In this document: positions 34,698 to 43,330 of the stretch, one piece after another
How positions within the stretch are numbered: the stretch's first letter is position 1
Layout of the letters: the number at the start of each line of letters is the position of its first letter
Assembly: GCA_017503015.1 (NCBI GenBank)
Contig: JAFVTX010000057.1
Location: forward strand, 1-64,000
DNA: 64,000 nt
Origin: Fibrobacter sp.
Lineage (GTDB): Bacteria > Fibrobacterota > Fibrobacteria > Fibrobacterales > Fibrobacteraceae
Reading direction: 5' to 3'
Notes under the pieces: model-generated
Database searches by the model: none
Told to the model about the DNA's origin: nothing
What the model saw: the letters and a program-made list of their open reading frames with translations, nothing else
Made by a program: the position numbers and the translations under genes

Positions 34698-36173
34698 ATG
34701 TGCGAAAATTGCTGTTCTAACCGTCCTGTCCGAGTACGCTTTGCCCCGAGCCCCACGGGCTACCTGCATGTGGGCGGTGCGCGTACCGCTATTTACAACT
34801 ACTTTTTTGCCAAGCACATGGGTGGCACGTTCTACCTGCGTATCGAGGATACCGACCGCAAGCGTTACAACGAAACTGCATTGCACGACTTGATGCGCGA
34901 CCTCAAGTGGCTTGGACTCCAGTGGGACGAGGGTCCGGGTTGCGAAGGCGACTGCGGTCCGTACTTCCAGAGCGAACGCCTGGACATTTACCACCGTGAA
35001 ATCAAGAAACTCTTGGATGCGGGTTGCGCCTACTATTGCTTCTGCTCCGAAGAGCGCCTGCAGGAAGTCCGCGCCGAACAGGAAAAGAGCCACGTGCCGG
35101 TTACCGGCTACGACCGCCACTGCCGTAACATTAGTCGCGAAGAAGCCGAAGCCCGCATTGCCGCCGGCGAAAAGGCCGTGATCCGCTTCAAGGTGCCGGA
35201 AACGGGTGTTACCGAATTCGACGACATGATTCGCGGTCACATCAGCTACCAGAACGAACTTTTGGACGACCTGGTGCTTATCAAGCGCGACGGATACCCG
35301 ACGTACCACTTTGCAAGCGTCGTGGACGACCACTTGATGGGAACGACCCACGTGCTCCGCGGCGACGAATGGATCAGCTCCACGCCGAAGCATGAACTCC
35401 TTTACAAGGCCTTTGGCTGGCAGCCGCCCGTATGGTGCCACCTGCCGGTGATTCTCGACAAGAACGGCGGTAAGCTTTCTAAGCGCAAGGGTGCTGCTTC
35501 TGTGGGCGATTTCCGCGACCTCGGCTACCTGCCCGAAACGCTCGTGAACTACCTCGCTCTCCTGGGCTGGAACCCGGGCGACGACCGTGAAGTCATGACC
35601 ATCAAGGAAATGGTGGAAAGCTTTACACTGGAACGCATCAACCCGAAGTCTGCCAGCTTCGACGAAAAGAAATTGCAGTGGATGAACGGCCAGCACATCC
35701 ACCTGTGCGACGACGCTTTCCTCAAGAATATCATGAAGGAAGGCTTGGCTGCGAAGGGTATCGACCTCTCGAAGGAACCGGAAGAACGCCTCGACGAAAT
35801 CGTGAAGCAGCTCAAGCCCCGTGCCCACTTTGTGCAGGATTTGGCCGACATGGCCGTGTACTTCTTTGTTGCTCCGACCACCTACGACGAGAAGGGTGCG
35901 AAGAAGCACTTCGGCGAAGGTTCCAAGGAAGTGGCGACCCTCGTGCGCGACATGCTCGCTTCCATTGAAGACTTCAAGACGCCTGTCATCGAGAAGGGTT
36001 TCTACGACCTGGCCGAACGTTGCGGCCACAAGGTGGGTGAACTCGTCGGTGCCCCGCGTCTCGCTGTCTCTGGCGTTACTGCTGGCCCCGGCCTCTGGGA
36101 AATGTTCGAACTCATCGGCAAGGAAGAAGTGCTCCGCCGCATTGATGTCGCCCTCCCGCTGATGAAGGATTAG
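34698..36173 (+). CDS. gltX: Glutamyl-tRNA synthetase
   Basis: 491 residues. VRFAPSPTGYLHVGGARTA carries the HIGH-type motif, RIEDTDRKR follows, and KLSKRKGAAS near residue 258 is the KMSKS equivalent. A Cys-rich segment CEGDCGPYFQS and YYCFCSEE correspond to the zinc-binding insert of many bacterial GluRS. AAGAGGAAATT precedes the ATG. Confidence 0.97.
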   Translation: MCENCCSNRPVRVRFAPSPTGYLHVGGARTAIYNYFFAKHMGGTFYLRIEDTDRKRYNETALHDLMRDLKWLGLQWDEGPGCEGDCGPYFQSERLDIYHREIKKLLDAGCAYYCFCSEERLQEVRAEQEKSHVPVTGYDRHCRNISREEAEARIAAGEKAVIRFKVPETGVTEFDDMIRGHISYQNELLDDLVLIKRDGYPTYHFASVVDDHLMGTTHVLRGDEWISSTPKHELLYKAFGWQPPVWCHLPVILDKNGGKLSKRKGAASVGDFRDLGYLPETLVNYLALLGWNPGDDREVMTIKEMVESFTLERINPKSASFDEKKLQWMNGQHIHLCDDAFLKNIMKEGLAAKGIDLSKEPEERLDEIVKQLKPRAHFVQDLADMAVYFFVAPTTYDEKGAKKHFGEGSKEVATLVRDMLASIEDFKTPVIEKGFYDLAERCGHKVGELVGAPRLAVSGVTAGPGLWEMFELIGKEEVLRRIDVALPLMKD

Positions 36174-36184
36174 TTCAAAGTTCT

Positions 36185-36271
36185 GAGTTACTAGTTACTA
36201 GTGAATTCCTAATGCAAGATGTATCTTGGTGTTAGTTGTCCTAGTAACTAGTAACTATTAACTAGTAACTC
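36185..36271. repeat. CTAG-rich inverted repeat after gltX (copy 3)
   Basis: GAGTTACTAGTTACTAG at the left and CTAGTAACTAGTAACT / CTAGTAACTC at the right can fold into a long hairpin. It contains five CTAG tetramers and probably ends gltX transcription or acts as a mobile palindrome. Confidence 0.7.
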
Positions 36272-36276
36272 AAGAA

Positions 36277-37518
36277 ATGCGTAAACAGTTCCCCTACAAA
36301 CTTCTGACCCAGAAAATGTTTTGCTGCCGTTGCCAGCGGGTAACGGAGCACGGGATATTTGCGCGGGAACCCTATTCTACCCACGGTGGCATGGAACCGA
36401 AAATTCCGCTTCTGTGTTCGTGCGAAGCGTGCCAGAATGTCATCATCTGCTTTTCCAACGAGTTTAGCTTTGGAACAAGCGTGGAACATGCGGACTACAC
36501 GAAGATTTACGGGCACAACCGAATCCAGCCCGGGAACTGGTTGTTTTTCAAGGGTGGTGTGAAGCCGGGGTTGGTCAAGAGTTGTTTCCAGACTCACGAC
36601 AAGGAAATTTACGTGCTTACCTACGGTGGCGCCAAGGACGAAAAGGTGGAATGCCCCAAGTGCCATGTGGAGTCGGAGGTAGCGCCGGGCGGGTATCGGC
36701 TGCTTCCGGCCCAGAGCGCCTTGACGCTTATCGGCGACCATGTGTATCACGCCATTCGGGACATGTTCGGCGTGGCGGTAGGGTATGTGAACGACGGCGA
36801 AAAGGACAAGCTGGCCGTGCAGATGGAAGACAAAAGCCTGCTGTTCATTACGCTGCCCCAGGCCATACAGAACCTGCCCAATGCAAAACTTTCGGACATG
36901 ACCCGCAACAAGCTGATGCAGTTTTTTCCGGAGGATTCCCGCCGAGTCTCGGTGACGGTGGGGCAGGGGATTGTGTATCTCGACGGCCTTGTGAAGAATT
37001 TGTCCGTAAAGCGTGCCATCAGGGCCTGCGTCAACGGCATGCAGAGGGTTCGGGGCTGCGTTGACTTTATGAAAATCAGTGCGGAATCCTACACTTCGGA
37101 CGAGCAGATTGAAAAGGCAATTCTTTCCCTCCTGGAAACCCCGGGCCTTAAGATTTTTAACTATAGGGTCCAGGTGGAACAGGGGCGCGTGCAGGTGTCT
37201 CTGGACTGCGTTCGTGAATATTTCCCCAAAGAAATCGAGAACAAGATTGCGGAATTTCCGGGCGTGCAGGACTTGGACGTGAAAATTAATTCGATTCCTA
37301 TGGACGAAATGGAAAATACCAAGGTTTGTAAGGAACTGGAATATGAGCTTTCCATGAATACCCGCCTGGGAGATTCCTTGATTCGCGTGAATTACGTAGA
37401 TGATAAATTTTTGCTGGAAGGAAAGGTTCATTCCATGATCCAGAAACAGCTGGCCATGTTCTGCGTGGCAAGGCGCGTGCTGAGTACGTCTATTGAAAAC
37501 AGGCTGAGGATAGTTTAA
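36277..37518 (+). CDS. Zinc-ribbon protein with BON-like domains, unknown function
   Basis: 413 residues with no signal peptide. N-terminal Cys pairs (FCCRCQ at 15-19, LCSCEAC at about 47-52) and a second set ECPKCH near 127 suggest two zinc ribbons. From about 215 there are BON-like repeats: VSVTVGQGIVYLDGLVKNL ... VRGCVDF, a middle alpha/beta unit ending LDVKINS, and SLIRVNYVDDKFLLEGKVHS ... IENRLRIV. BON domains usually sit in periplasmic proteins, so the cytoplasmic zinc-ribbon combination is unusual. Followed after 14 nt by a WYL regulator and then queA, probably one operon. Confidence 0.6.
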   Translation: MRKQFPYKLLTQKMFCCRCQRVTEHGIFAREPYSTHGGMEPKIPLLCSCEACQNVIICFSNEFSFGTSVEHADYTKIYGHNRIQPGNWLFFKGGVKPGLVKSCFQTHDKEIYVLTYGGAKDEKVECPKCHVESEVAPGGYRLLPAQSALTLIGDHVYHAIRDMFGVAVGYVNDGEKDKLAVQMEDKSLLFITLPQAIQNLPNAKLSDMTRNKLMQFFPEDSRRVSVTVGQGIVYLDGLVKNLSVKRAIRACVNGMQRVRGCVDFMKISAESYTSDEQIEKAILSLLETPGLKIFNYRVQVEQGRVQVSLDCVREYFPKEIENKIAEFPGVQDLDVKINSIPMDEMENTKVCKELEYELSMNTRLGDSLIRVNYVDDKFLLEGKVHSMIQKQLAMFCVARRVLSTSIENRLRIV

Positions 37519-37532
37519 ACAAAGAGGTCGAT

Positions 37533-38531
37533 ATGGCTGGAAAAGGATACGAGAAAATCAACGATGTAAAGGCCCTGCTGAAAGAATACAGGACCGTAGA
37601 AGAAATTGCGACCCATATCGGGCGCGGTCCTCGCACGGCATTCCGCTATCTGGAATACCTGCGGGGCGAAAACTGCGGGCTCCGTAAAGGCAAGAATAGC
37701 CTGGGCCAGACCGCGTTCAAGATTCAAGTGAACGAGCAGGTTTCCTTCAATCAGGAATCCGTAAAGCAGCTTGAAAAAATCAAGAAGAACATGACGGGAA
37801 AATCTCCCAGCGATATGAAAAATCGTAAGCTGGTGGACAAACTGATTGCCGCCATGCAGACCACCAATCCCGATGAATTCAGGCCCGAGGCTATCACTAC
37901 GGACAAGGACTTGATTATGGATTATGGCCCCTGGAGCGACAACAAGATTCAGGACCTGTACGTGAACAAGGTGCTGGACGCTATCCACAGCGGTGTGAAA
38001 ATCCGTATCGCCTACCACCACGGCACCAAGAAAAAAGATGACGAAACCATCGAGATTAGCCCCGTGAAGGTGGTGATGCGCATGGACACGGTTTACATTA
38101 TCGGCGCAGACGATACCTTTGCGGAAACGGGTATCTTGAAGATGTACATGCTGGAAAACGTGATGAACATTACGGTCACCAACAAGTTGGCCCAAAGCGG
38201 AATCTTTTTTGACGAGCAGAGTTATTACAAGTATGCCTATGGGAAATATATAGACCCAAAAATTGCGCCCCAGGATATTTCCCTGCAGATTCGCTCCAGC
38301 AATAACGACTGGCTCAAGACCCAGTTCGAAAAGTCCCATTTCAATCCGCCTGCGGTTGTGCGCAAGGACAAGAACAGGAACGACGTGGTGGACCTGAAAC
38401 TCCGCATTACGCCCGACTTTAAGGCTTGGCTTATGGGCGTCTTGCCGGACGTGAAAATCCTGAAGCCGGAATCCCTGAAAAAAGAAATGAAGGACCTGCT
38501 GAAGAAGACCTTGTCCGAAATGGAAGACTGA
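37533..38531 (+). CDS. WYL-domain transcriptional regulator, second copy
   Basis: 332 residues. HTH at about 10-60 (DVKALLKEYRTVEEIATHIG, RTAFRYLEYL), then a WYL-type domain around residues 150-230 (SGVKIRIAYHHGTKK, PVKVVMRMDTVYIIGAD) and a C-terminal WCX-like region. Less than 30% of the sequence looks shared with the WYL protein at 2389, judged by eye. It lies between the zinc-ribbon gene and queA; its target is unknown. Confidence 0.8.
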   Translation: MAGKGYEKINDVKALLKEYRTVEEIATHIGRGPRTAFRYLEYLRGENCGLRKGKNSLGQTAFKIQVNEQVSFNQESVKQLEKIKKNMTGKSPSDMKNRKLVDKLIAAMQTTNPDEFRPEAITTDKDLIMDYGPWSDNKIQDLYVNKVLDAIHSGVKIRIAYHHGTKKKDDETIEISPVKVVMRMDTVYIIGADDTFAETGILKMYMLENVMNITVTNKLAQSGIFFDEQSYYKYAYGKYIDPKIAPQDISLQIRSSNNDWLKTQFEKSHFNPPAVVRKDKNRNDVVDLKLRITPDFKAWLMGVLPDVKILKPESLKKEMKDLLKKTLSEMED

Positions 38532-38550
38532 CGGAAAGGGACGTAGCTCG

Positions 38551-39600
38551 ATGGAATCGGAACACAAACTTTCGGATTACAATTTCGAGTTCCCGAAGGA
38601 ACTGATTGCAAGCCGCACGGCAGGCAAGGGCAAGACCCGCATATTGCACTGTCCCAAGGACGGCGGTGAACGCCACATTATGAAGGCCCCCGAAATTGTG
38701 GAGCTGTTCCGCCCCGGTGACTGCCTTGTGGTGAACAATACCAAGGTGATTCCGGCCCGCCTCTACGGTCACACCCTCCATGGCGGCGAAGTGGAAACCC
38801 TCCTGGTGCAGGCGCTGATTCCTGCAGAAAACGGAGAGGCTCGCTACGAGGCCCAGGTTCGCCCCGGCAAGGCTTTCAAGATTGGTCGCGAACTTGAAAT
38901 CGCCGGTGTCAAGACCGTTGTGGAAGACATCAAGGAAGACGGCGCCCGGGTGCTCCGTTTTGCGGTAACTCCGGTGGAACTGGAAGCGGTGATGAACCGT
39001 GAAGGCCACGTTCCGCTGCCGCCCTACATTGACCGCCCCGATGACGAAGACGATAAGTTGGCCTACCAGACGATTTTTGCAAAGTATTCGGGCGCCGTGG
39101 CCGCCCCTACGGCAAGCCTCCACTTCAGCGAAGAAATGCTCGAAGCCCTCAAAGCGAAGGGCGTTTACGTTGCCGAAGTCACCTTGCATGTGGGACCTGG
39201 AACCTTCCAGAATATTTCGGTGGAAGACTTTACCCAGCACAAGATGCACGGCGAGCATTACGAGCTGACCAGGGAAAATGCCGAGATTATCAACAAGGCA
39301 AAACGGGAAGGCGGTCGTATCGTGACGGTCGGCACCACCAGCACCCGTGTAGTGGAAACCATAGCCGATGCCAACGGAATCGTAAAGGCGCAATCGGGCG
39401 TGACCCATGCCTTCTTCTATCCGGGTTATCGCTACAAGATTGTGGATGGCCTCTTGACCAATTTCCACTGGCCGAAGAGCAGCCTCATTCTTTTGGTGTC
39501 CGCCTTCTATGGCCGCGAAAACACTCTCGCCGCCTACAAGATGGCTGTAGAGAACAAGATGAAACTGTTCAGCTACGGCGACGGGATGCTGATACTGTAG
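38551..39600 (+). CDS. queA: S-adenosylmethionine:tRNA ribosyltransferase-isomerase
   Basis: 349 residues. LSDYNFEFPKELIASRTA, CLVVNNTKVIPARLYGH, GHVPLPPYIDRPDDEDDKLAYQTIFAKYSGAVAAPTASLHF, VTLHVGPGTF, GTTSTRVVET, and the C-terminal NFHWPKSSLILLVSAF. Penultimate step of queuosine synthesis on tRNA. Start and length are normal. Confidence 0.96.
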   Translation: MESEHKLSDYNFEFPKELIASRTAGKGKTRILHCPKDGGERHIMKAPEIVELFRPGDCLVVNNTKVIPARLYGHTLHGGEVETLLVQALIPAENGEARYEAQVRPGKAFKIGRELEIAGVKTVVEDIKEDGARVLRFAVTPVELEAVMNREGHVPLPPYIDRPDDEDDKLAYQTIFAKYSGAVAAPTASLHFSEEMLEALKAKGVYVAEVTLHVGPGTFQNISVEDFTQHKMHGEHYELTRENAEIINKAKREGGRIVTVGTTSTRVVETIADANGIVKAQSGVTHAFFYPGYRYKIVDGLLTNFHWPKSSLILLVSAFYGRENTLAAYKMAVENKMKLFSYGDGMLIL

Positions 39601-39607
39601 CCTTGGC

Positions 39608-40096
39608 TTACTTTGCAGTAGAATCTGCTCCCAGGGTGGGAATCAGCTTATTCTCTTGGCAGAGATTTTCTTCCCTGATTTTGAAGGTGAAGTCTACCAG
39701 GTTGTTCTCGAACATTTTCTGGTAGGGCTTCTTTTGCTGCACGCTCTGGAGGGCGCAAGTGCAGTAGTTGATACGCTGGACCAGCTTCGCCTCGTCTGAA
39801 GGTGTTCCCTGGGCAAAGACGCATTCGTGCATGATGGCGTATTCCATGGGACGGTCGTAACGTCCCTTGCACTTGTTTTTCAGGTCGGGCTGTGCGGCCA
39901 CCTTTTCGATAATCCCCTGGCTTGGAACGTCGTTGACAACCTTGCAGGTGACAAAGCCGCCGGCAAAAAAGGCGAGGCAGAGAGCCATGTTGATAAGGAA
40001 TCGCTTGCCGCGGCTAATCTTGTTGTAGTTCCGCTCTACGGCTTCCAAGGTTTGGGTGGCGTGTAGCCTGACGTCATCTAAATCGTTGTTTTCCAT
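39608..40096 (-). CDS. Single-pass membrane protein, unknown function
   Basis: 162 residues. A cytoplasmic N-terminus of about 30 residues, one membrane segment (FLINMALCLAFFAGGFVTC) and a periplasmic part with several Cys (NKCKGRYDRP, IMHECVF, NYCTCALQ, NLCQEN) that could form disulfides. Family not recognised. It lies 10 nt after hpt, with which it is probably co-transcribed. Confidence 0.65.
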   Translation of the reverse strand: MENNDLDDVRLHATQTLEAVERNYNKISRGKRFLINMALCLAFFAGGFVTCKVVNDVPSQGIIEKVAAQPDLKNKCKGRYDRPMEYAIMHECVFAQGTPSDEAKLVQRINYCTCALQSVQQKKPYQKMFENNLVDFTFKIREENLCQENKLIPTLGADSTAK

Positions 40097-40106
40097 GGAG
40101 TGTACC

Positions 40107-40634
40107 TTAGTTTTCGCTTTCCAGAGTCCAGATGTCGGGCATGGTGCGGTATTCTCCGGCGCAGTCCAGCCCGTAGCCCACTACGAAACCGTCTTCGATG
40201 GAGAACCCGACGAAGTCCGCCTTGTAGTCCACTTCCCGACGGGCCCGCTTTTCTAGCAGCACGCAACTGCGGACTTCGGCGGCGCCTTTTTCCTTAAGCA
40301 GGTCCACCAGTTTTTGCAGGGTGCGGCCCGTGTCCAGAATGTCGTCGATGAGCAGGACCTTTTTGCCGTTCAGGTCCAGTTCTTCCAGCAGGGAGACCTT
40401 CAGCTGGCCGGAACTTTCCGTAGAGTCGCCATAGCTGGACGCCCTGATGAAGGAAACCTTGATGTCCTTGTTGGGGAAATGCCTGCACAGGTCCGACACG
40501 AACACGAAGGAGCCCGTAAGCACGCCTACGATGGTGTCGAACTTGTAGTTCCGGGCGATTTTTTCGCCCAGAAGTTGGACCATCTCCTGGATGGCCTCAG
40601 CCGTAAAGAGTGGCATGAGGCTCATCTTATACAT
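40107..40634 (-). CDS. hpt: Hypoxanthine phosphoribosyltransferase
   Basis: 175 residues. VGVLTGSFVFVSDL, IRASSYGDSTESSG (mobile loop) and the PRPP-binding VLLIDDILDTGRTLQ, with DFVGFSIEDGFVVGYGLD as the purine-binding end. Purine salvage. Its ATG overlaps the stop of the GH57 gene (ATGTATAA), so translation is probably coupled; an internal ATG at 40625 is an alternative. Confidence 0.94.
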   Translation of the reverse strand: MYKMSLMPLFTAEAIQEMVQLLGEKIARNYKFDTIVGVLTGSFVFVSDLCRHFPNKDIKVSFIRASSYGDSTESSGQLKVSLLEELDLNGKKVLLIDDILDTGRTLQKLVDLLKEKGAAEVRSCVLLEKRARREVDYKADFVGFSIEDGFVVGYGLDCAGEYRTMPDIWTLESEN

Positions 40635-43053
40635 TGCCTACCTCGAAATTCAGCCACTGGAACACGGGAATCATGGCTTTCAGCTTGCCCTTGGGATTCT
40701 TCTTGAATTCCTGGAACATGGGGAAGGCCTGGTTCTCGATGGAGGTCTTGTCGATGTAGATGTGCAGCCAGTCCGCCAAAGAAATCAGGTTCGTGATGTA
40801 GAGGACGGTGGGCTGTTTCAGATTCTCGAAAACCTGGTCCAGGCATTCTACAATTTTGCGGTGGATCATGCGGCCCGTCCCGCCGAAGGAGAAGGTGGCG
40901 TTCAGGGAGTTGGCTTCCTTGACCAGGGCCTCGATTTCCTTGAAGTTTTCCTGCTCCGGATTATCCAGGTATTCCAGCACCAGGTGGTGGATCTTGGAAT
41001 TGATGTCCAGGGAAAGAATGGTCCGAATGGTGTCCGGCAGGGTATGGTCCGGGTCGGCCAGGCTGTCGATGGAAAGCCCCTTCTGAACGGCAAAGTCCGA
41101 GAAGGCCTCCGTAATGTCCTTGAGGTTCCGCTTGGTTTCCAGCTGGTTGATGCGCTTCAGGGAATCGCTCATCAGGTGACGCATCTGCACCACGTAGGCG
41201 GTGGGAAACTGGTGCTGAAGTTCTTCGGCACTCTTGTTCGGGTTTTCTACGAAGGAGAGTTTGTTCACCTCGGGTTCGCCGTCGGCCACCACCAGGTTCA
41301 CGCGGCCCATGGAATCGGACAGCACCAGGATTGTTGCCACCCGGGATTCCCCGATGGTCTTGTCGTCGTAGGTGGCTCGCACCAGGGTCTGCTTGCGGCG
41401 GGAGGCGATCTTTGTAGAAGTGAGCTTGGCGTTTTTCTGGTCGTAGCCCTCTTCCAGTCCCAGGTGGAAAATGGCGGCCCGTTCGGCCATGAGCTTCACC
41501 GTCACGGGGACCTCGTCCTTGGCGTAGCGGGTGTAAACTTCGGCGCCGTTCCACTTGTGCTCATTGCTGGTGGCCCGGGCGAGGATGCTCATGAAACGGT
41601 TCTCGATGGAGTGCCCGAAGGGGAGGAACGGCTGCATCAGTTCCATGGCCCGGAGGGCGTAGCGCATGTTCTGCACAGGTTCCAGGCCTTCGATGTCGTT
41701 GAAGAACCAGCCGCAGCTGGTAAAGCTGAACAGGCAGAATTTCTGGATTTCCAGAAGACGCACGGCCTTGGCGCTTTCTTCGGCGTTTTCGGGATTGTTC
41801 AGGATAGTCTTCAGGAATGCGGAGAGTCGTGTCTCGTCTTCGGGAGCGACCAATGCCTGCACGTATCCGTTCCGGGCGTCCCAGGGATTCACCTTGCTCA
41901 CCTTCTCGAATTCCCGCACAAAGATTTCGTCGGCCAGTTCCTTCAGGTGGTTGAATGCGTCGCGCAACGGACCGCGCCATTTCTGGTTCCAGCCGGGGCC
42001 ACCTCCGGTGGAGCATCCGCAGTCCCTGTACCAGCGGCCCACCCCGTGGGCGCAGCTCCAGGCGCAACCTTCGCCGTGGAAATTCTTCAGCAGTACCTCG
42101 TGCTTGGGCGGGAACTTTTCCAGGTACCAGCCGTAGTTGACGGGCACCATGTTGTTCTCGGGAGCGTATCGGTTGTAAAGGTAGGCGGCGCACATGTCGC
42201 CGAAGGGCTCGTGGTGTCCGTAGCTTTCGCCGTCGGTGCCGATGCTCACCAGCTGCGGGTCTTCGCGGTTCGGGTCCCAGGCGTCCTGGATGCGCTTGCC
42301 GAACACGCCCGCATCGCGGAGCAGATGCTCGAAACCTACGGCGCTGCTGAGCCAGGGGTTGTAGAAGAACACGTCCAGGTAGCCGTCGCAGACCAGATTG
42401 CCCTTTTCGTCCCGCGGGTAAATGCGGTAGGGCCTGGTGGTGTCGATATCGGTATTGCTACAGCCAATCCATTTTTCGGCACCCAATTCACGGAAGGAAT
42501 CCGCCTGGGTGGGGGAGAGGATGGTAAACTTGATTCCCGCCTTGATGAGTTCCACCACTGTCGGCAGGTTGATGGCGGTTTCAGCCAGCCACATGGCCTC
42601 GGGCATGCGTCCGAAATGGAACTTGAAATCTTCGATGCCCCAGAGAATCTGGGTCCGCTTGTCCTGCTCGCTGGCGAGAGGCATGATGATGTGGTTATAG
42701 ACCTGGGCGATGGCGTTGCCGTGGCCGTTTAGACGTTCGGCGCTCCGCTTGTCGGCTTCCTGGATTCTCTTGTAAGTGTCGGGAGTATGGGTCCGGATCC
42801 AACCCATGAGGGTGGGGCCCATGTTGAAGCTCATAAAATCGTAGTTGTTGACGATATCCTGGATGCGCCCCTCTGAATTCAGAATGCGGCTTGCGGAGTT
42901 GGGGGAGTAGCACTGGCTTGCGATACGGTCGTTCCAGTCGTGAAATGGCCGCGCACTGGGCTGGTTCTCGATGACGCCTGTCCAGGGATTTTCGCGGGGA
43001 GGCTGGTAAAAGTGACCGTGAATCGTAAAATAGAGGGGGTGCTTCTTTTCCAT
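40627..43053 (-). CDS. Glycoside hydrolase family 57 protein with DUF3536
   Basis: 808 residues from the ATG at 43053. Residues about 5-300 form the GH57-type barrel: LYFTIHGHFYQPPRENPW, FNMGPTLMGW, GHGNAIAQVYNHIIMPLAS, MWLAETAINLPTVVEL and LVSIGTDGESYGHHEPFGD (acid Asp region). The remainder is DUF3536-like (WSCAHGVGRWYRDCGCSTGG, SCGWFFNDIEG), then a long helical tail. Such proteins are thought to act on alpha-glucans. The longer upstream frame is rejected: a perfect TTTG-N20-TACATTTG promoter lies just before 43053 and would be inside it. Confidence 0.85.
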   Translation of the reverse strand: MEKKHPLYFTIHGHFYQPPRENPWTGVIENQPSARPFHDWNDRIASQCYSPNSASRILNSEGRIQDIVNNYDFMSFNMGPTLMGWIRTHTPDTYKRIQEADKRSAERLNGHGNAIAQVYNHIIMPLASEQDKRTQILWGIEDFKFHFGRMPEAMWLAETAINLPTVVELIKAGIKFTILSPTQADSFRELGAEKWIGCSNTDIDTTRPYRIYPRDEKGNLVCDGYLDVFFYNPWLSSAVGFEHLLRDAGVFGKRIQDAWDPNREDPQLVSIGTDGESYGHHEPFGDMCAAYLYNRYAPENNMVPVNYGWYLEKFPPKHEVLLKNFHGEGCAWSCAHGVGRWYRDCGCSTGGGPGWNQKWRGPLRDAFNHLKELADEIFVREFEKVSKVNPWDARNGYVQALVAPEDETRLSAFLKTILNNPENAEESAKAVRLLEIQKFCLFSFTSCGWFFNDIEGLEPVQNMRYALRAMELMQPFLPFGHSIENRFMSILARATSNEHKWNGAEVYTRYAKDEVPVTVKLMAERAAIFHLGLEEGYDQKNAKLTSTKIASRRKQTLVRATYDDKTIGESRVATILVLSDSMGRVNLVVADGEPEVNKLSFVENPNKSAEELQHQFPTAYVVQMRHLMSDSLKRINQLETKRNLKDITEAFSDFAVQKGLSIDSLADPDHTLPDTIRTILSLDINSKIHHLVLEYLDNPEQENFKEIEALVKEANSLNATFSFGGTGRMIHRKIVECLDQVFENLKQPTVLYITNLISLADWLHIYIDKTSIENQAFPMFQEFKKNPKGKLKAMIPVFQWLNFEVGNV

Positions 43054-43058
43054 GGGCG

Positions 43059-43090
43059 CAAATGTAGAAATATTTAATCTACTGCCCAAA
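43059..43090 (-). promoter_or_regulatory. Complete -33/-7 promoter of the GH57 gene, leaderless
   Basis: On the minus strand TTTG (43090-43087), 20 bp, TACATTTG (43066-43059), then CGCCC and ATG. The best match in the window to the Bacteroidota consensus TTTG-N(19-21)-TAnnTTTG. The start point would fall on or next to the ATG. Confidence 0.7.
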
Positions 43091-43103
43091 GTATTGACTT
43101 GGA

Positions 43104-43270
43104 TGGGGAAAGTCTCCCCCTCGCTACAGCCTTGGCGATTAGACAAAAGCCGGTAGTGTCATTGCGAACCCCGAATAGGGGTGAAGCAATCACAATCCAA
43201 CGTTCTCGCCAAGTCTGCCGCTACCCCCTCTACGGGGCCTCAGACGTCGGCCCCGTAACGCCCCGACTTT
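43104..43270. repeat. Mosaic intergenic repeat (modules A, B, C)
   Basis: Module A: GGGGAAAGTCTCCCCCTCGCT hairpin-type unit near 43106. Module B: GTCATTGCGA ... GAAGCAATC palindrome at 43158-43192. Module C: TACCCCCTCT followed by ACGGGGCC/GGCCCCGT hairpin and AACGCCCC at 43221-43268. The same module order recurs at 50491 and 52630. Confidence 0.65.
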
Positions 43271-43273
43271 TTC

Positions 43274-43307
43274 TATATTTATGCATATAAACAAATAAAT
43301 GCATAAA
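43274..43307 (+). promoter_or_regulatory. metH promoter box overlapping an inverted repeat
   Basis: TATATTTA (43274-43281) is a TAnnTTTR box. TTTATGCAT (43278-43286) and ATGCATAAA (43299-43307) are perfect 9-bp inverted arms 21 bp apart, overlapping the box and the expected start: a candidate operator. Confidence 0.5.
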
Positions 43308-43330
43308 GACTGGTTACGGCGGTTCGTGCC

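Noticed and set aside
34475-34756. Minus-strand 93-residue frame before gltX
   Set aside because: It overlaps the gltX start and leader, is Ser/Arg-rich and shows no ribosome site or family features.
43054-43146. N-terminal extension of the GH57 protein
   Set aside because: It would include a perfect promoter and low-complexity intergenic sequence. Family members begin close to the YFTIHGHFYQPP motif.
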